Shown here in pieces: positions 34,033 through 43,637 of a stretch of DNA of 64,000 nt. Location: positions 3,596,001 through 3,660,000 of the forward strand of contig JAJFPB010000003.1 of the NCBI GenBank assembly GCA_020881915.1, written 5' to 3'. The position numbers and the translations under genes were made by a program. The stretch is from Paramyrothecium sp. XJ0827 (taxonomy: Eukaryota > Ascomycota > Sordariomycetes > Hypocreales > Stachybotryaceae). The notes below the pieces were generated by a model. The model was not told the DNA's origin, searched no databases, and saw nothing but the letters and a program-made list of their open reading frames with translations. How positions within the stretch are numbered: the stretch's first letter is position 1; the number at the start of each line of letters is the position of its first letter.

Positions 34033-34438
34033 ATGTTGCTCTGTAAGTCTATCTGCCGTTCTCTCGTCTCGCCCCGTGTGACCAGGCTAACCCGAAGCCC
34101 CGATGCTCGTTCCAGTCTGCCCCCATTGCGCCAACATTCTAACGGTGTCGCATACGGCCCAGCGCACCAACCGCCTCGAATGCCGGACCTGCCCCTTTGA
34201 GCACAACATCACCGAGCCCATCTTCTCGCGGCGCGCCTTCGAGCGCAAGGAGAAGGAGGACGTGTTCGGCGGGCCGGGCGCCTGGGACAACGCCCAAAAG
34301 GGTCGCGTGCAGTGCCCGAACGAGGGCTGCAACGGCGACGAGGCGGCCTTCTTCCAGGTGCAGATCCGCAGTGCCGACGAGCCCATGACGAGTTTCTACA
34401 AGTGCATGACCTGCGGGCATCGGTGGAGAGAGAACTGA
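34033..34438 (+). CDS. RPC11: RNA polymerase III subunit C11 (RPC11/RPC10)
   Basis: Two exons: a 10-base first exon, 34033-34042 (M-L-L and one base), and 34116-34438, with intron donor gtaagt and acceptor ttccag. The 110 residues match the usual size exactly. The subunit gives RNA polymerase III its intrinsic RNA cleavage activity and helps termination and reinitiation on tRNA and 5S genes. The N-terminal zinc ribbon is FCPHCANILTV...CRTCPF. The C-terminal TFIIS-like ribbon is CPNEGC...FYKCMTCGHRWREN. The hairpin QIRSADEPMTSFYKC carries the acidic DE pair needed for cleavage. The gene converges with MED31 255 bp downstream. Confidence 0.96.
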
Positions 34439-34693
34439 AAAACGGGGATTGGGGGAATAAGAATATGGGTTCTTGTACGGCGTTTGGGTAGAGCTGGCGG
34501 TTTGGCGTTCGGTAAATGCTTTTTCTGGTCCAACACAACCAAATGAATGTCCGTCCAACAAACTGCATTGGCTCATTTCCGTGTATGCGCGTGTGTTTAT
34601 GTGCATGTCGTAGTATCTTGCTTGTTGCGACTTGGTATAGCTTTACTCGATCCTTCTAAATGTGTTGGCCTCCTTGGTTGGGAGATAGTTGTT

Positions 34694-35152
34694 TCACGGA
34701 TTGCGATGCCAGTCGATGGATGCCTTCATCTCGTCCTCGACCAGCCTCTGCACCAGGTCTGGGCTCATGATGTCCTGCCGAAACTGCTCCTGCTGCAGCA
34801 ACTCGAGATGGCGCAAGGTCGGGCCGGGGTAGGTCAAGTACTTGAGATATGGCGGCCGGCTCCAGTAGCGGAGGTAGGCGAGGTAGGCGACGAACGAGGG
34901 CTGCGTGAGGAGCTTCTGGGAGGCGAGATGGTTCAAGTAATAAGGGTTGGCCAGTGACTGGACGAACTGCGGTTGAAGGATTAGTCTTGAGACAGGGCCT
35001 GGAAATGAGGGAGAGCAGGACGGTCGATTGCAACGCACCTCGAGCTCAATTTCGAAGCGGGAGTAACCTCCGTACTTGGGTTCTGTTTCTGAGGGAACCG
35101 ATGGGGGAGAGGAGCTCATCGCGACATCATCCTGTTGACCTTCCGAAGCCAT
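34694..35152 (-). CDS. MED31: Mediator complex subunit 31 (Med31/Soh1)
   Basis: Exons 35152-35039 and 34966-34694 give 128 residues, in the normal range. Med31 belongs to the middle module of Mediator, which links transcription factors to RNA polymerase II. The conserved core is complete: RFEIELE|FVQSLANPYYLNHLA, then QPSFVAYLAYLRYW, PPYLKYLTYPGPTLRHLELL and FRQDIMSPDLVQRL. The intron falls exactly between GAG and TTC in the core motif. It is 72 bp, a multiple of three, and contains no stop, so unspliced RNA would encode 24 extra residues in the middle of the core. The start MASEGQQDDV is the first ATG. Confidence 0.96.
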   Translation of the reverse strand: MASEGQQDDVAMSSSPPSVPSETEPKYGGYSRFEIELEVRCNRPSCSPSFPGPVSRLILQPQFVQSLANPYYLNHLASQKLLTQPSFVAYLAYLRYWSRPPYLKYLTYPGPTLRHLELLQQEQFRQDIMSPDLVQRLVEDEMKASIDWHRNP

Positions 35153-35971
35153 TTGGAATTGTGCGTTGGATGCGCCGGTAGGTGAGGTCGTGCAAGAAAG
35201 GTGAAGGGAGAGCTAAGAATCGCGTTGGTGACAGTACCTAGTACCTAAGGTACCTTAGGTGCCTTACCTTACCTAACTTACCTTAGGTAAGTGCCTGTGA
35301 ATACCTCTGATACTTATTGTGGTATCTAAGGTCAGGTGAGATAGTAGGTACCTCTACGTAAGTTCGCGAGGTACACGCCAAATACGGTAGTCACTCTGGC
35401 AAGTACCTCAGTAGGTCTCGTTCGAAATTACGTCTACCTCAGTAGGTAGATTAGATATGTCAGGTACTGTATTTAAGTTAAGATAATGTAAGGTAAGGTA
35501 GGCAAGCTTGGCAAGTCATGAATTCCCGTGGTCGCCTTGTGGCTCTATCAAATCATATCATGTGTACTGTTGATAAGATACCACAACCTTCCAGTACCCT
35601 TTACCCTCAGCCTCCAATCCCCCGTGCTTCCTAAGGTAACCCTACCATTCTCTCCCATTGGATGGCTAATAATAGCTAAACTTTGAGCCAAGCATCTACT
35701 CACCTCACCACCTCAACTCACCTGCCAAGGTAGTGTAAGGGGATGCTCATCTTGTGTTTATGGGATATCATCTACCTTACCCTACTTTTTGGAGATAATA
35801 CCCCACAAGGTAGGGCGTCTCTATGCTTGTGCTGTGTTGCAGGTACGTCTTGCCCAAGACAACCCGCACGCGGCCGGCGCCATTGTCGTCGTGCCCTGAC
35901 CATTTGGCTCGGTGTCACGGTCCTCCGCCTTTCAAATACGCTTGGAAGAAGTTATTTCTCCTCTTTTCGTG
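35153..35971. other. Intergenic region dominated by TACCT/AGGTA repeats
   Basis: Separates MED31 from the accessory gene trio. Most of it is the repeat patch described separately, followed by a C/T- and A-rich stretch up to the next start codon. No gene is supported. Confidence 0.5.
35225..35520. repeat. Dense TACCT/AGGTA motif patch
   Basis: By hand count about 18 copies of TACCT or AGGTA fall within roughly 295 bp, where chance would give about one. Many form palindromes such as ACCTAAGGT and AGGTACCT. The patch is AT-richer than neighbouring genes. It lies at the boundary between the conserved RPC11/MED31 pair and the accessory genes. It could be a decayed repeat, a binding-site array or a replication-slippage product. 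Confidence 0.75.
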
Positions 35972-37288
35972 ATGGCAGCCGCACGTCCAGTCGCCACACA
36001 TCCTTCAGCTCCGACAAAGAGACAAAGAGACAAAGGAAAGTACGGCAGTCCTGTTACAAGCCAACCATATAGTTGTTCTGACTCCCCCCTCGAAGGATGC
36101 CCTGCCATCACAGAATGTCACAGTTTCAGAACCATGATGACCTGTGAAGCTCATGAAGTCCTTCAGGCGAAAGCCTCTCAAAGCGTCTCCTTCTACCCAC
36201 CAGCCTTCTGGGATGGTCTGTCCAAGATCGACGTAACGCGCCTCAGCTTACGGGAGCTGCATCGCCGGAACAACCAATGGCATTTACCACCAACCGAACC
36301 AAGCATGGCCCCCACCACTCTCGCCAACTTTGCCAGACACGGGGGGCCGGATATGCGTTTTCTGCAAGTGGTTCGATAGAGTCCATCGTGAATGAGTGTT
36401 TGTTTTCCTGCTGACCTGTTCTCTCAGTCCTTGAATCCCGAAGACTCCTTGAACCATTCAGGCCTGCTCTCGCCGGAGGATCTTGCACCATCCTTGTTCG
36501 ACAAGAGCTTCGAACAGCACCTTCTCGACCACGGCATACATAAACCAGTTTACAGAGAACTTCGGCACGAGTTGGCTCCCTCCAACTTGGAAAGCCTGCG
36601 TCGTGCTACATCTGGTGAAGGTGGTCACGCTCTATCGGCGGAGACTCTTGATGCCATATCTCGCCTCTACGAGCTCGCCAACGCCACCACCCTTCCCTTA
36701 TGGTTTGGCGAGGAGGGTCTCCCTCGCTTCCAAGACGTGGTACTCGGCGGATTCGACCCAGTCACCGATGGTTCCATTCCAGCACCATCACCCTCATTGT
36801 TCGAAGGCTGTCGTACCGAAGATCTGCGCCAGCTATTGGACTTGGTCCCGTCATTAAAACCAGAACTCGTTTGGGGAGCAGAGGCAGCCTTGCCCAACTT
36901 CTTTGTCGAGGTAGCCCTGGATGATGAACCCATGCAACACGATATGCGTTTAGCTTCAAGTCATGCTGGTGCCTACGGGGCGCGTGCCATGCATGCCGTG
37001 GTGAACTCTGGGCTGCCACACCCTATTTATGATGGCAATGCGTACACTTTTAGCATACTCTGGACACGAGATTTCCTTTATATTCATGCCCACCACATCA
37101 CTGCGCCCAAATCAGTGGGTGGTCGGCCTGAGTATCATACGGTCGTGCTCAGCTATCTTTCCTTTCCTGGGTGGAATACAGACGAGCTGGAGCGTGGCAT
37201 TGTTGCCGTACGGGAAACTCGCAAAATGGCTGCCCGGTGCAGAGTCGACGCCATTGCGGTTGCGACCGCTCGGGCTTCCGGAGCATAA
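35972..37288 (+). CDS. Fungal DUF7924-like protein, nuclease-like core with altered active site
   Basis: Exons 35972-36370 and 36428-37288 give 419 residues; the first donor (gttcga, or gtggtt three bases earlier) is weak but both options are in frame. The family is a widespread uncharacterised fungal one, which I believe is called DUF7924. The N-terminal part shows its usual SFYPPAFWDGLSKIDVTRLSL, LRELHRRN and FARHGGPDM. The C-terminal core has LPNFFVEVA...HAGAYGARAMHAV, YDGNAYTF and GGRPEYHTVVL. Related proteins carry an E-x-K in the NFF segment, like PD-(D/E)xK nucleases. Here Glu294 is kept but Ala296 replaces Lys, and the RQACY segment is changed, so catalysis is doubtful. It is followed on the same strand by a shorter paralogue and a kinase gene. 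Confidence 0.72.
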
Positions 37289-38022
37289 AAATAGCTGACT
37301 AAAAGGCCTGGCGGTGTTTTAGTACCGCAGTCGACCGAAACAAGAATAACGATGAGCAGAGGGGAAGCATTACAGTATCATGGTGGTCTTCAACGCCAGT
37401 TGTCAGCACGTTGGGGCGTATATCAAACAGACCAAGGTAACGAGTTGAGTATCGTAAATGACATTCATTGGACTCCGTACGTCGTCGTGTCTCCCATTCG
37501 AACCTGGTAGACTGCCTGGCATGGTTACCTGGACAGTGAATGGACCTGTGCCAGGCGCAGGCACTCCGGAAATGAACCGTCGTGCTTGGCCAAGTCACAA
37601 TATAGGAGTGCAAACGGTCCCTTGCCATGCAGCCAGCCGAACCTCCGACATAAACCACATGTCACAATTAGTGCCCTTCTTCTTCTTCTTCTTCTTCTTC
37701 TTCTTCTTCTTTTCCTTCTTCTTCCCACTTCTCCTTATCCTTCTTCCTTTCCCTTCTCCAACCTCCGTCTCCTCACTTCCAGGCACGTACTCAGGCTCCA
37801 CGTGCACGACACCTACAGAGATCCTGCGAACTACCCGAAAGACCTCCCCCCTTCCATAGTATCGGAGGAGTCAAGCTAGGGCGAGCTCTAAAAGAAAGGG
37901 AAAAGTCCCGCTTTCGATCAACTACAATGCAGCAAGGCATCTGACTCTGGTCCTTCTGCTTCCATCTCGGCGTGTTAGAGCATCGAGGCTGAGGCTGTGC
38001 AGGCGGGGCCTTGAACGAAGCC
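37289..38022. other. Intergenic region between the two DUF7924-like genes
   Basis: No gene is supported. It contains a TTC microsatellite at 37677-37711. I found no upstream exon that would supply the N-terminal half missing from the second paralogue. Confidence 0.5.
37677..37711. repeat. (TTC)n microsatellite
   Basis: About eleven tandem TTC units followed by a C/T-rich tail to about 37770. Confidence 0.9.
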
Positions 38023-38970
38023 ATGGAGCCGTCTCCGTGCCTCTGTTTGCACAGAACTGTGCAAGAGCTTCTAGCAACTGAAGATGAAGGACGTAAATTT
38101 CCAAAGATTCCGAGCCACTCCAAAGAATTTGAACCATACCTCATCAAAAATTCTGTCTTTCCACCAAGAACGTACAACGCCAGTGAACCCGGGACCAACA
38201 GGCCGCTCAATGAGCAAGACATTTTGAGAGGACTGGACGTGCGAAGACATTCGCAACCTTCACTAGGCGCCGGTTACGACGATGCCCAGGCGATGTACGA
38301 GCAATTTATGGCCAGAATCAAAATAGCCACTAATGAGTCAACCATAAAGATACACGTACTGCCATTTCTTCTCGGCAATCAGCCTTTGCTTGCGCATCAA
38401 GAAGTCGGACTTCGGGCGATGGTCCCCGTCACGGACTGGCACGCTCCGGAGCCTAGGCCGGACTGGTTTGACGGGTCACCGCGAGAAGACCTTCTCGAAG
38501 CGTTGCTGAATGACAGGGCTCTCTCAGCTGTTCTTTGTCCAAAAGCCCTCCCGCAGGTCCTCGTGGCTCCAAATTTCTTCATCGAAGTAAAAGGACAAGG
38601 GGGGAGTGTAGTAGTAGCCACACGACAGGCATGCTACTACGGAGCTTCCGGTGCTCGCGCTATGCACGTGTTGCACAACTATGGCAACGCCCACTGTGTA
38701 TACGATGGTAAGGCGTATGCCTTCAGCGCCACCTACCACGAGGGATTCATCCGACTATACTCACATCACGTGGTAGGACCGCCGATGCCTGGCGGTCAGC
38801 CAAAGTATATGATGACCGCTTTGGGGACCCACGACCTAACTCCGAATTGCCAGTCTTTCATTAGAGGAGTGACTGCGCTAAAGAATCTGCGAGAACGTGC
38901 GGCGGATAGCCGATACATGGCAATTGGGCGAGCGAATGGCATCGCCTGCATAGGGAGAAGAAATGAGTAA
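38023..38970 (+). CDS. Short DUF7924-like paralogue with intact E-x-K motif
   Basis: A single exon of 315 residues from the first ATG, related to the protein encoded just upstream. The shared core reads LVAPNFFIEVKGQGG, ATRQACYYGASGARAMHVLHNYG, CVYDGKAYAFSATYHEG and GGQPKYMMTALGTHDLT. Glu188-Val-Lys190 keeps the E-x-K pattern that recalls PD-(D/E)xK endonucleases, and RQACYYGA matches the family better than the neighbour does. The N-terminal segment with FWDxLSK and RHGGPD found in the paralogue is absent, so this copy is either truncated or a short family type. The nuclease idea is inferred from the motif only. Function is unknown. Confidence 0.7.
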   Translation: MEPSPCLCLHRTVQELLATEDEGRKFPKIPSHSKEFEPYLIKNSVFPPRTYNASEPGTNRPLNEQDILRGLDVRRHSQPSLGAGYDDAQAMYEQFMARIKIATNESTIKIHVLPFLLGNQPLLAHQEVGLRAMVPVTDWHAPEPRPDWFDGSPREDLLEALLNDRALSAVLCPKALPQVLVAPNFFIEVKGQGGSVVVATRQACYYGASGARAMHVLHNYGNAHCVYDGKAYAFSATYHEGFIRLYSHHVVGPPMPGGQPKYMMTALGTHDLTPNCQSFIRGVTALKNLRERAADSRYMAIGRANGIACIGRRNE

Positions 38971-39592
38971 CCGGCGGGAGAGCGGGGATGGACCTGGAAC
39001 CATCTTGCGGTGCAGGAGAACGGACGTGAATGGGCACGGTTCGGAGCTCAGCCCTTCTAGTCGGCAGGCGGTGGTTTGTTCGTCACGAATAACTTGTGGA
39101 TTCCGGTGCTGTGACAATGAAATGGGTGTACGGGCACATTATTTTGTTTGGGGTAGGATAGACTCAGGTATGCAGGCGAACGGGAGGTTCCAGGAGCTCT
39201 TTCACAGCAAAAATTGTGTGCTACTCTATTGTCTTGTCAGTTAGGTACTACAATACTCTAGATATCTGTCTCCATTTTTGGAACAATGAAGGCTTCCGAT
39301 TTAATGCCAACGGCTCGTGCGTGCTCCGTGCCTTATCATTGCTTTGACTTGCACCTCTTTCTCATCGACCATTGAGCACGGATTGAGCGACCCTTTGTCT
39401 TGCAATATGAACGAGTCGTCTACGGATGCCCTTCACGCAGTTGTTGGCGGGCCGTGCACCTGCCCATCCTTTGTTGGGCTCATGCGCTGTAACGATGAAA
39501 GCCGCCATGCGAGCTAGCCATCTATCGGCCTATACAAAAGGACAAGACACGCCGCAAGATCTCTACGCCCGACAAACGCAGAACAAACGGCA
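38971..39592. other. Intergenic region before the kinase gene
   Basis: About 620 bp with no supported gene. A TATA-like element lies close to the kinase start. Confidence 0.5.
39531..39539 (+). promoter_or_regulatory. Possible TATA element of the kinase gene
   Basis: The sequence TATACAAAA lies about 60 bp upstream of the predicted ATG. Support is positional only. Confidence 0.3.
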
Positions 39593-40683
39593 ATGAAGGT
39601 AGGCAGTTGGGGAGACTCATCATAGAGGCGTTTTCAACCTGACATGACTAACCACATTCCCCTCAGGATTTGATTGCCATCGGGAGGTTCCGTATTGATT
39701 ACAAGATCGGCCAAGGACACCAAGGTCTGGTCTATGCCGGTAATATCCCGTTGTCAGCCGGGAGTGAGTAGTGAGCTAACCATCACAGCAACCGACCTGA
39801 AGCTCAATCGAGAGGTTGCTTTGAAGCTTGCCTTGGAGACATGGCCAGATCGTGTCAAGGAGGAGACGTCAGTTCTTAAGGACCTCCAAGGGGGGGTTGG
39901 GGTCCCCCGGATGCACGGGGGCGGGCTCTGGTATATGGGAGAATTTAATGCGGTGATACTAGACCTCCTTGGCCCATCCCTCCAAGCACTTCTCAAATAC
40001 TGCGGGGGGCGTTTCTCGCTGAAGACGGTGCTGCTTCTCGCGGACCAAGCCATCTGTCGCTTGAGATTCATTCACAACAAGGGGTATGTGCACTGTGATA
40101 TCAAGCCGGAAAACCTCGCCATGGGCACAGGCAAGGACGGAAATATCCTGCATGTGATAGATTTCGGCTTGGCGACGAGAATCGGCGGCATGAATACAGG
40201 AGGTATTGGCTCCGTCGAATTTTCTTGCGCCAAAGCATGCGACGGTACACGTGAGTGACATCTCATCGCGCGGCAGCTGCTGCTACGAGGCGAGGCGAGA
40301 CAACAGGCACTGACAGGGACCAAACAGCGGTGTCATGGGGCGACGACCTCGAGGCGCTCGGGTATATGCTGGTGTACCTCGCCCGCGGCTCTTTGCCTTG
40401 GTCAGCGCTAGAATCGCAAGACGTCGATGCGTGGGCGAGGCAGGCGCACGAGATGAAGGTGGCGATGCCGCCCGAGCAGCTCTGCGATGGCCTCCCGAAG
40501 CAGTTCTGTGAGTACATAAGGCACGTCCGGGCGCTGCGGCTCTGGGAGAAGCCCAACTATGGATACCTTTTGCAGCTCATGCGCAGCGCGATGAGAGACA
40601 ACGGCTTTCGGAACGACCACGTGTTTGACTGGACGGAGAAGAGGTTCCATGAGCTCCGGGAACAGAGAGGGGGTCAGGTCTGA
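39593..40683 (+). CDS. Divergent casein kinase 1-like protein kinase
   Basis: Four exons: 39593-39598 (ATG AAG), 39667-39739, 39789-40250 and 40328-40683, giving 298 residues, little more than a kinase domain. The order fits the CK1 family: FRIDYKIGQGHQGLVY (Gly loop), VALKLALE (Lys39), LDLLGPSLQALL, YVHCDIKPENLAMG (catalytic Asp130), VIDFGLA (Asp151), then WGDDLEALGYMLVYLARGSLPW. The catalytic loop reads HCD instead of HRD, and the activation segment (GSVEFSCAKACDG) departs from the usual CK1 form GTARYASIN. Key ATP-site residues remain, so it may be active. The six-base first exon is uncertain, but all later joins restore the family sequence. It is the third gene of a same-strand accessory trio. 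Confidence 0.85.
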
Positions 40684-41599
40684 GGAGAGAAGGTGATGGG
40701 CCGGAAGAGAGAAGATCGTGTTAGGTTGCAGAATGTGAGGTCTTTGGGGCCATATGGCAAAGGCGAGGTGCCTTTTGCCCAGCATTTACCTTTGGCGTGG
40801 CTAGGTAGAGAAGAGATCGTTAGAAGTTGGACGTGAAGATGGGGAAACGTGCGTGTCTCCAGAACCACCCCTGTGCCAAGTGGTAGCGTTGCATACTGGG
40901 CTGTGAGAAAGAAGAATACCGCTTCTGGTTTGCCTCGGACAGATATCTGCGACATAGTACAGAGCAACGTACACTACAATACTATAGTAAGGTAATGTAA
41001 GTGAGTGTGTAAGTTGAGGTGTTGTTACAGACGTGCCGTTAAGTCCCACTCGTGTGATAGTGGAGATTGCAAGGCTACCCAATCAATAGGTAATGCCTGG
41101 GGTCGCGGGGGTACCTCCCGGGGAGCTTTTGTGTGCAGCAGGACCAAGACGGTCCCCGGCATGACAACGGCAGCGGGTACCAGTGCCAGCACATCCGCAC
41201 CTGTCGGCGTTGACCTAAGTCCTTCTGTGGAATAGTCGACAAGGCAAGGTACTATAGTTGGCCAATTATCTTCGGGGTGCCCAAGAAGGAAAGATGGTAG
41301 GCATCGAGGGATGTCGGACCAGGAGTAAGATGGATCTGATATATTTTTTTTTGGCGCGAAGTCAGGAAGCACAGAATACAGTACGCTCCTACGGCACAGT
41401 GCCGTCGGTGGAGTAACCCATGTCGTCATGATACTGTTCAAGCCTGAGCATCGACAACGGCGTGCGAGCAGCAGAAGCAGCAGCAGCATCTAGGAATCAG
41501 CAGTTATTCTCCGAACTTCGGCCACCCATCTTCTTCAACTCTCGACAGCAAATCCTCACGAGCAAGCACAGGATCCAGCGCACCCGCCCGCTCATCGTC
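40684..41599. other. Intergenic region before the metallophosphoesterase gene
   Basis: No gene is supported. A minus-strand open frame (41025-41489) and an upstream in-frame extension of the next gene (from 41462) are present, but neither shows family support. Confidence 0.5.
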
Positions 41600-42613
41600 A
41601 TGGTCAAGACGCGGATTCTCATCATATCCGACACCCACGGCGTCAAGCCAGCTGCGGCTCCCGCGGGCGCGAATGGCACGCCCAGGGCCGCCCTCATCGA
41701 GCAGGAGCTGGCCTCGTCGCGGCGCATCGAGGCGACGGGCTACCGCGAGCCCCTCCCGGAGGCAGACGTCGTCCTGCACTGCGGCGACCTGACGAAGCGC
41801 AGCAGGCCCGACGAGTACGAGAGGACCTTTGACATGCTGCGGGCGGCGCGCGCTCCGCTCAAGCTCGCCATAGCAGGCAACCACGACTCGGCCCTGGACG
41901 AGCGCTTCTACGTCGACGAGCTCGGCGGCGCCCCCAGCGTCGTCAGCGTCATCAAGCGCATCGTCGCCGACGCCGAGCAGGATGGCGTCCTGTACCTGAC
42001 CGAGGGCGTCTACGGCTTCAACCTGGCGAACGGCGCCCGCCTCACCGTCTACGCCAGCCAGTGGACACCCAAGTACGGCGGCTGGGGCTTCCAGTACGAC
42101 GAGGGCACCCACGCCTTCGACATCCCGCCCGGCGTCGACGTCGCCATGACCCACGGCCCGCCCCTCGGCATGCAGGATTACGCGGCCATGACGGGCACCA
42201 GGGCCGGCTGCCCGGAGCTGTTCCGCGCCGTCTACCGCGCGCGGCCCAAGATCCACTGCTTCGGCCACATCCACGAAAGTTGGGGCGCGCACCTGGCCAG
42301 GTGGAAGGCGGGTCGGGACGAGCCTCGGCCGCGGCGCGAGACGGTCGTCGACGAGGGAGCTTCGAAGCAAATCAAGGCTCTGAAGGAGCTGTGGCCGTCG
42401 CCGCAGATAGAGAACGCGGCCAAAACGGCCGAGAAGACGCGGGCTCTGGCCAAGCTGAGCGAGGCCGGCGGCGTTCACGTTGACCTGACCGAGGGGGAGA
42501 CCCGCTTGGTCGAGGGCGATCAGACCTTGTTCGTCAATGCCGCCATCATGGACATTCGATATCGGCCGAACCAATTGCCGTGGCTCGTGGACATCGACTT
42601 GCCGCCATCGTGA
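41600..42613 (+). CDS. Calcineurin-like metallophosphoesterase (MPPED-type)
   Basis: One exon, 337 residues. All metal-binding motifs of the superfamily are present in order: ISDTHG, LHCGDLT, IAGNHDSALD, AMTHGPPLG and CFGHIHESWG. The arrangement and length resemble the MPPED1/2 group, which hydrolyses phosphoesters or cyclic nucleotides in other organisms; the fungal substrate is unknown. The start is the ATG of MVKTRILIIS, just ahead of the first beta strand. The same frame is open upstream to 41462, but those residues are not family-like. Third positions are very C/G-rich, which leaves the whole opposite strand open as a false frame. Confidence 0.9.
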   Translation: MVKTRILIISDTHGVKPAAAPAGANGTPRAALIEQELASSRRIEATGYREPLPEADVVLHCGDLTKRSRPDEYERTFDMLRAARAPLKLAIAGNHDSALDERFYVDELGGAPSVVSVIKRIVADAEQDGVLYLTEGVYGFNLANGARLTVYASQWTPKYGGWGFQYDEGTHAFDIPPGVDVAMTHGPPLGMQDYAAMTGTRAGCPELFRAVYRARPKIHCFGHIHESWGAHLARWKAGRDEPRPRRETVVDEGASKQIKALKELWPSPQIENAAKTAEKTRALAKLSEAGGVHVDLTEGETRLVEGDQTLFVNAAIMDIRYRPNQLPWLVDIDLPPS

Positions 42614-42921
42614 GCTACACAGTTGATGCATTATGGACCTTCACGCTAGACGCTTACCTGTACGAGGGATGAATGACGAGATGATTCAGATAGACGAGAC
42701 ACATGGCATGGTTAGAATTGGATGGGATTACTTGTACATTGGACGATTATTATATCGAAACATTTCTCTGGCCAACATCCTCGGCCTTTTGTGCATACCT
42801 GCGTCTGATTTCCCCGAAGCTTTCATATTCCCCAACCTTCATATTATTTCCCGCCGTCCGTCGAGGGTTTCGCTCGACGCTAGCTACACTGTGAGCCAGT
42901 GGGTTTCCTCGGTCAGTCCCT
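42614..42921. other. Convergent 3' flanks (metallophosphoesterase / CFEM genes)
   Basis: About 300 bp between converging genes; no gene is seen. Confidence 0.5.
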
Positions 42922-43637
42922 CTACAGGGCGATGGCGGCAGCGAGGATGGCGGCGATGGCGCCAATGGTAGGGCCGGCGCCAGCGGCACCATCAGCAGGG
43001 GTTGAAGAGGCGCCGCTGCTGCCGTCAGAGGTGGTCGAGGTGCCAGTCTCGGTCTCGGTGTCCGTCTCGGTGGTGGTAGCCTCCTCGGTAGTAGAGGCGT
43101 CGGAGTCGGTGGCGGTGGCGGTAGTCTCAGTGACGGTCTCGGTCTCGGTCGTCTCCGTGACGGAGCCGGTCGCGCTGGTCGATCCAGAGCCGGAAGTAGT
43201 CGCGGCGGACTGGCTGCCGGTGGCGGACCTGGTAGGGGTGCTGGTCTGGATGGTGAAACCGCTCTCGGTGGCCGAGCCGGACTGCGAGGCCGTGGAGGAG
43301 AAGGCCTCGCAAGCGGCTGCAGCGGCACCCTGGGCGGTGATGAGATCCGCAGGGCTGCAGTTGGTCAGAAGGCAAGGGCCGGCGATGCCCCTCAGTCGAG
43401 TCTGCGTAGCGGCGTTGCACTGGCATCCAGTGTCGGCGAGCTCGCAGCCAACCTCGGGGATGGCGGTCCTAAGACAGTCGATCTGTGGTGCAGGTAGTCA
43501 GCAAACGCGTGCTCTTCCAGACGTCTGTCTATTCTCAATTGGGCAGGGCGTCTACTCACAGCGCAGCCGGGCTGGCCATCGAAGTTCTGGGCGGCGACAA
43601 GGCCAATGGCGGCGAGGGAGAGGAGGACGGCCTTCAT
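42922..43637 (-). CDS. CFEM-domain protein, secreted and probably GPI-anchored
   Basis: Exons 43637-43560 and 43482-42922, with a 77-bp intron (gtgagt...ccacag) inside the CFEM domain, give 212 residues. The signal peptide is MKAVLLSLAAIGLVAAQ. The CFEM domain (about residues 20-85) has the eight-cysteine pattern: GCA|IDCLRTAIPEVGC, LADTGCQCN, GIAGPCLLTNC and AAACEAF. The Asp in ADTGCQC corresponds to the haem-ligating Asp of Candida CFEM haemophores, so haem or iron uptake is possible. A Ser/Thr/Glu-rich stalk (TETETVTETTATATD-like) follows, then a hydrophobic C-terminus (IGAIAAILAAAIAL) fit for a GPI anchor. Other CFEM proteins act in adhesion, wall stability or virulence. Confidence 0.93.

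Noticed and set aside
41025..41489. Minus-strand open frame starting with a Leu run, upstream of the metallophosphoesterase gene
   Set aside because: The Leu run is the reverse of a trinucleotide repeat, and no family is recognised.
41462..41599. Upstream in-frame extension of the metallophosphoesterase
   Set aside because: No ATG context or family similarity; the family N-terminus begins at MVKTRILIIS.
41504..42631. Minus-strand open frame of 375 codons opposite the metallophosphoesterase gene
   Set aside because: Results from strong C/G preference at third positions of the real gene; no family features of its own.
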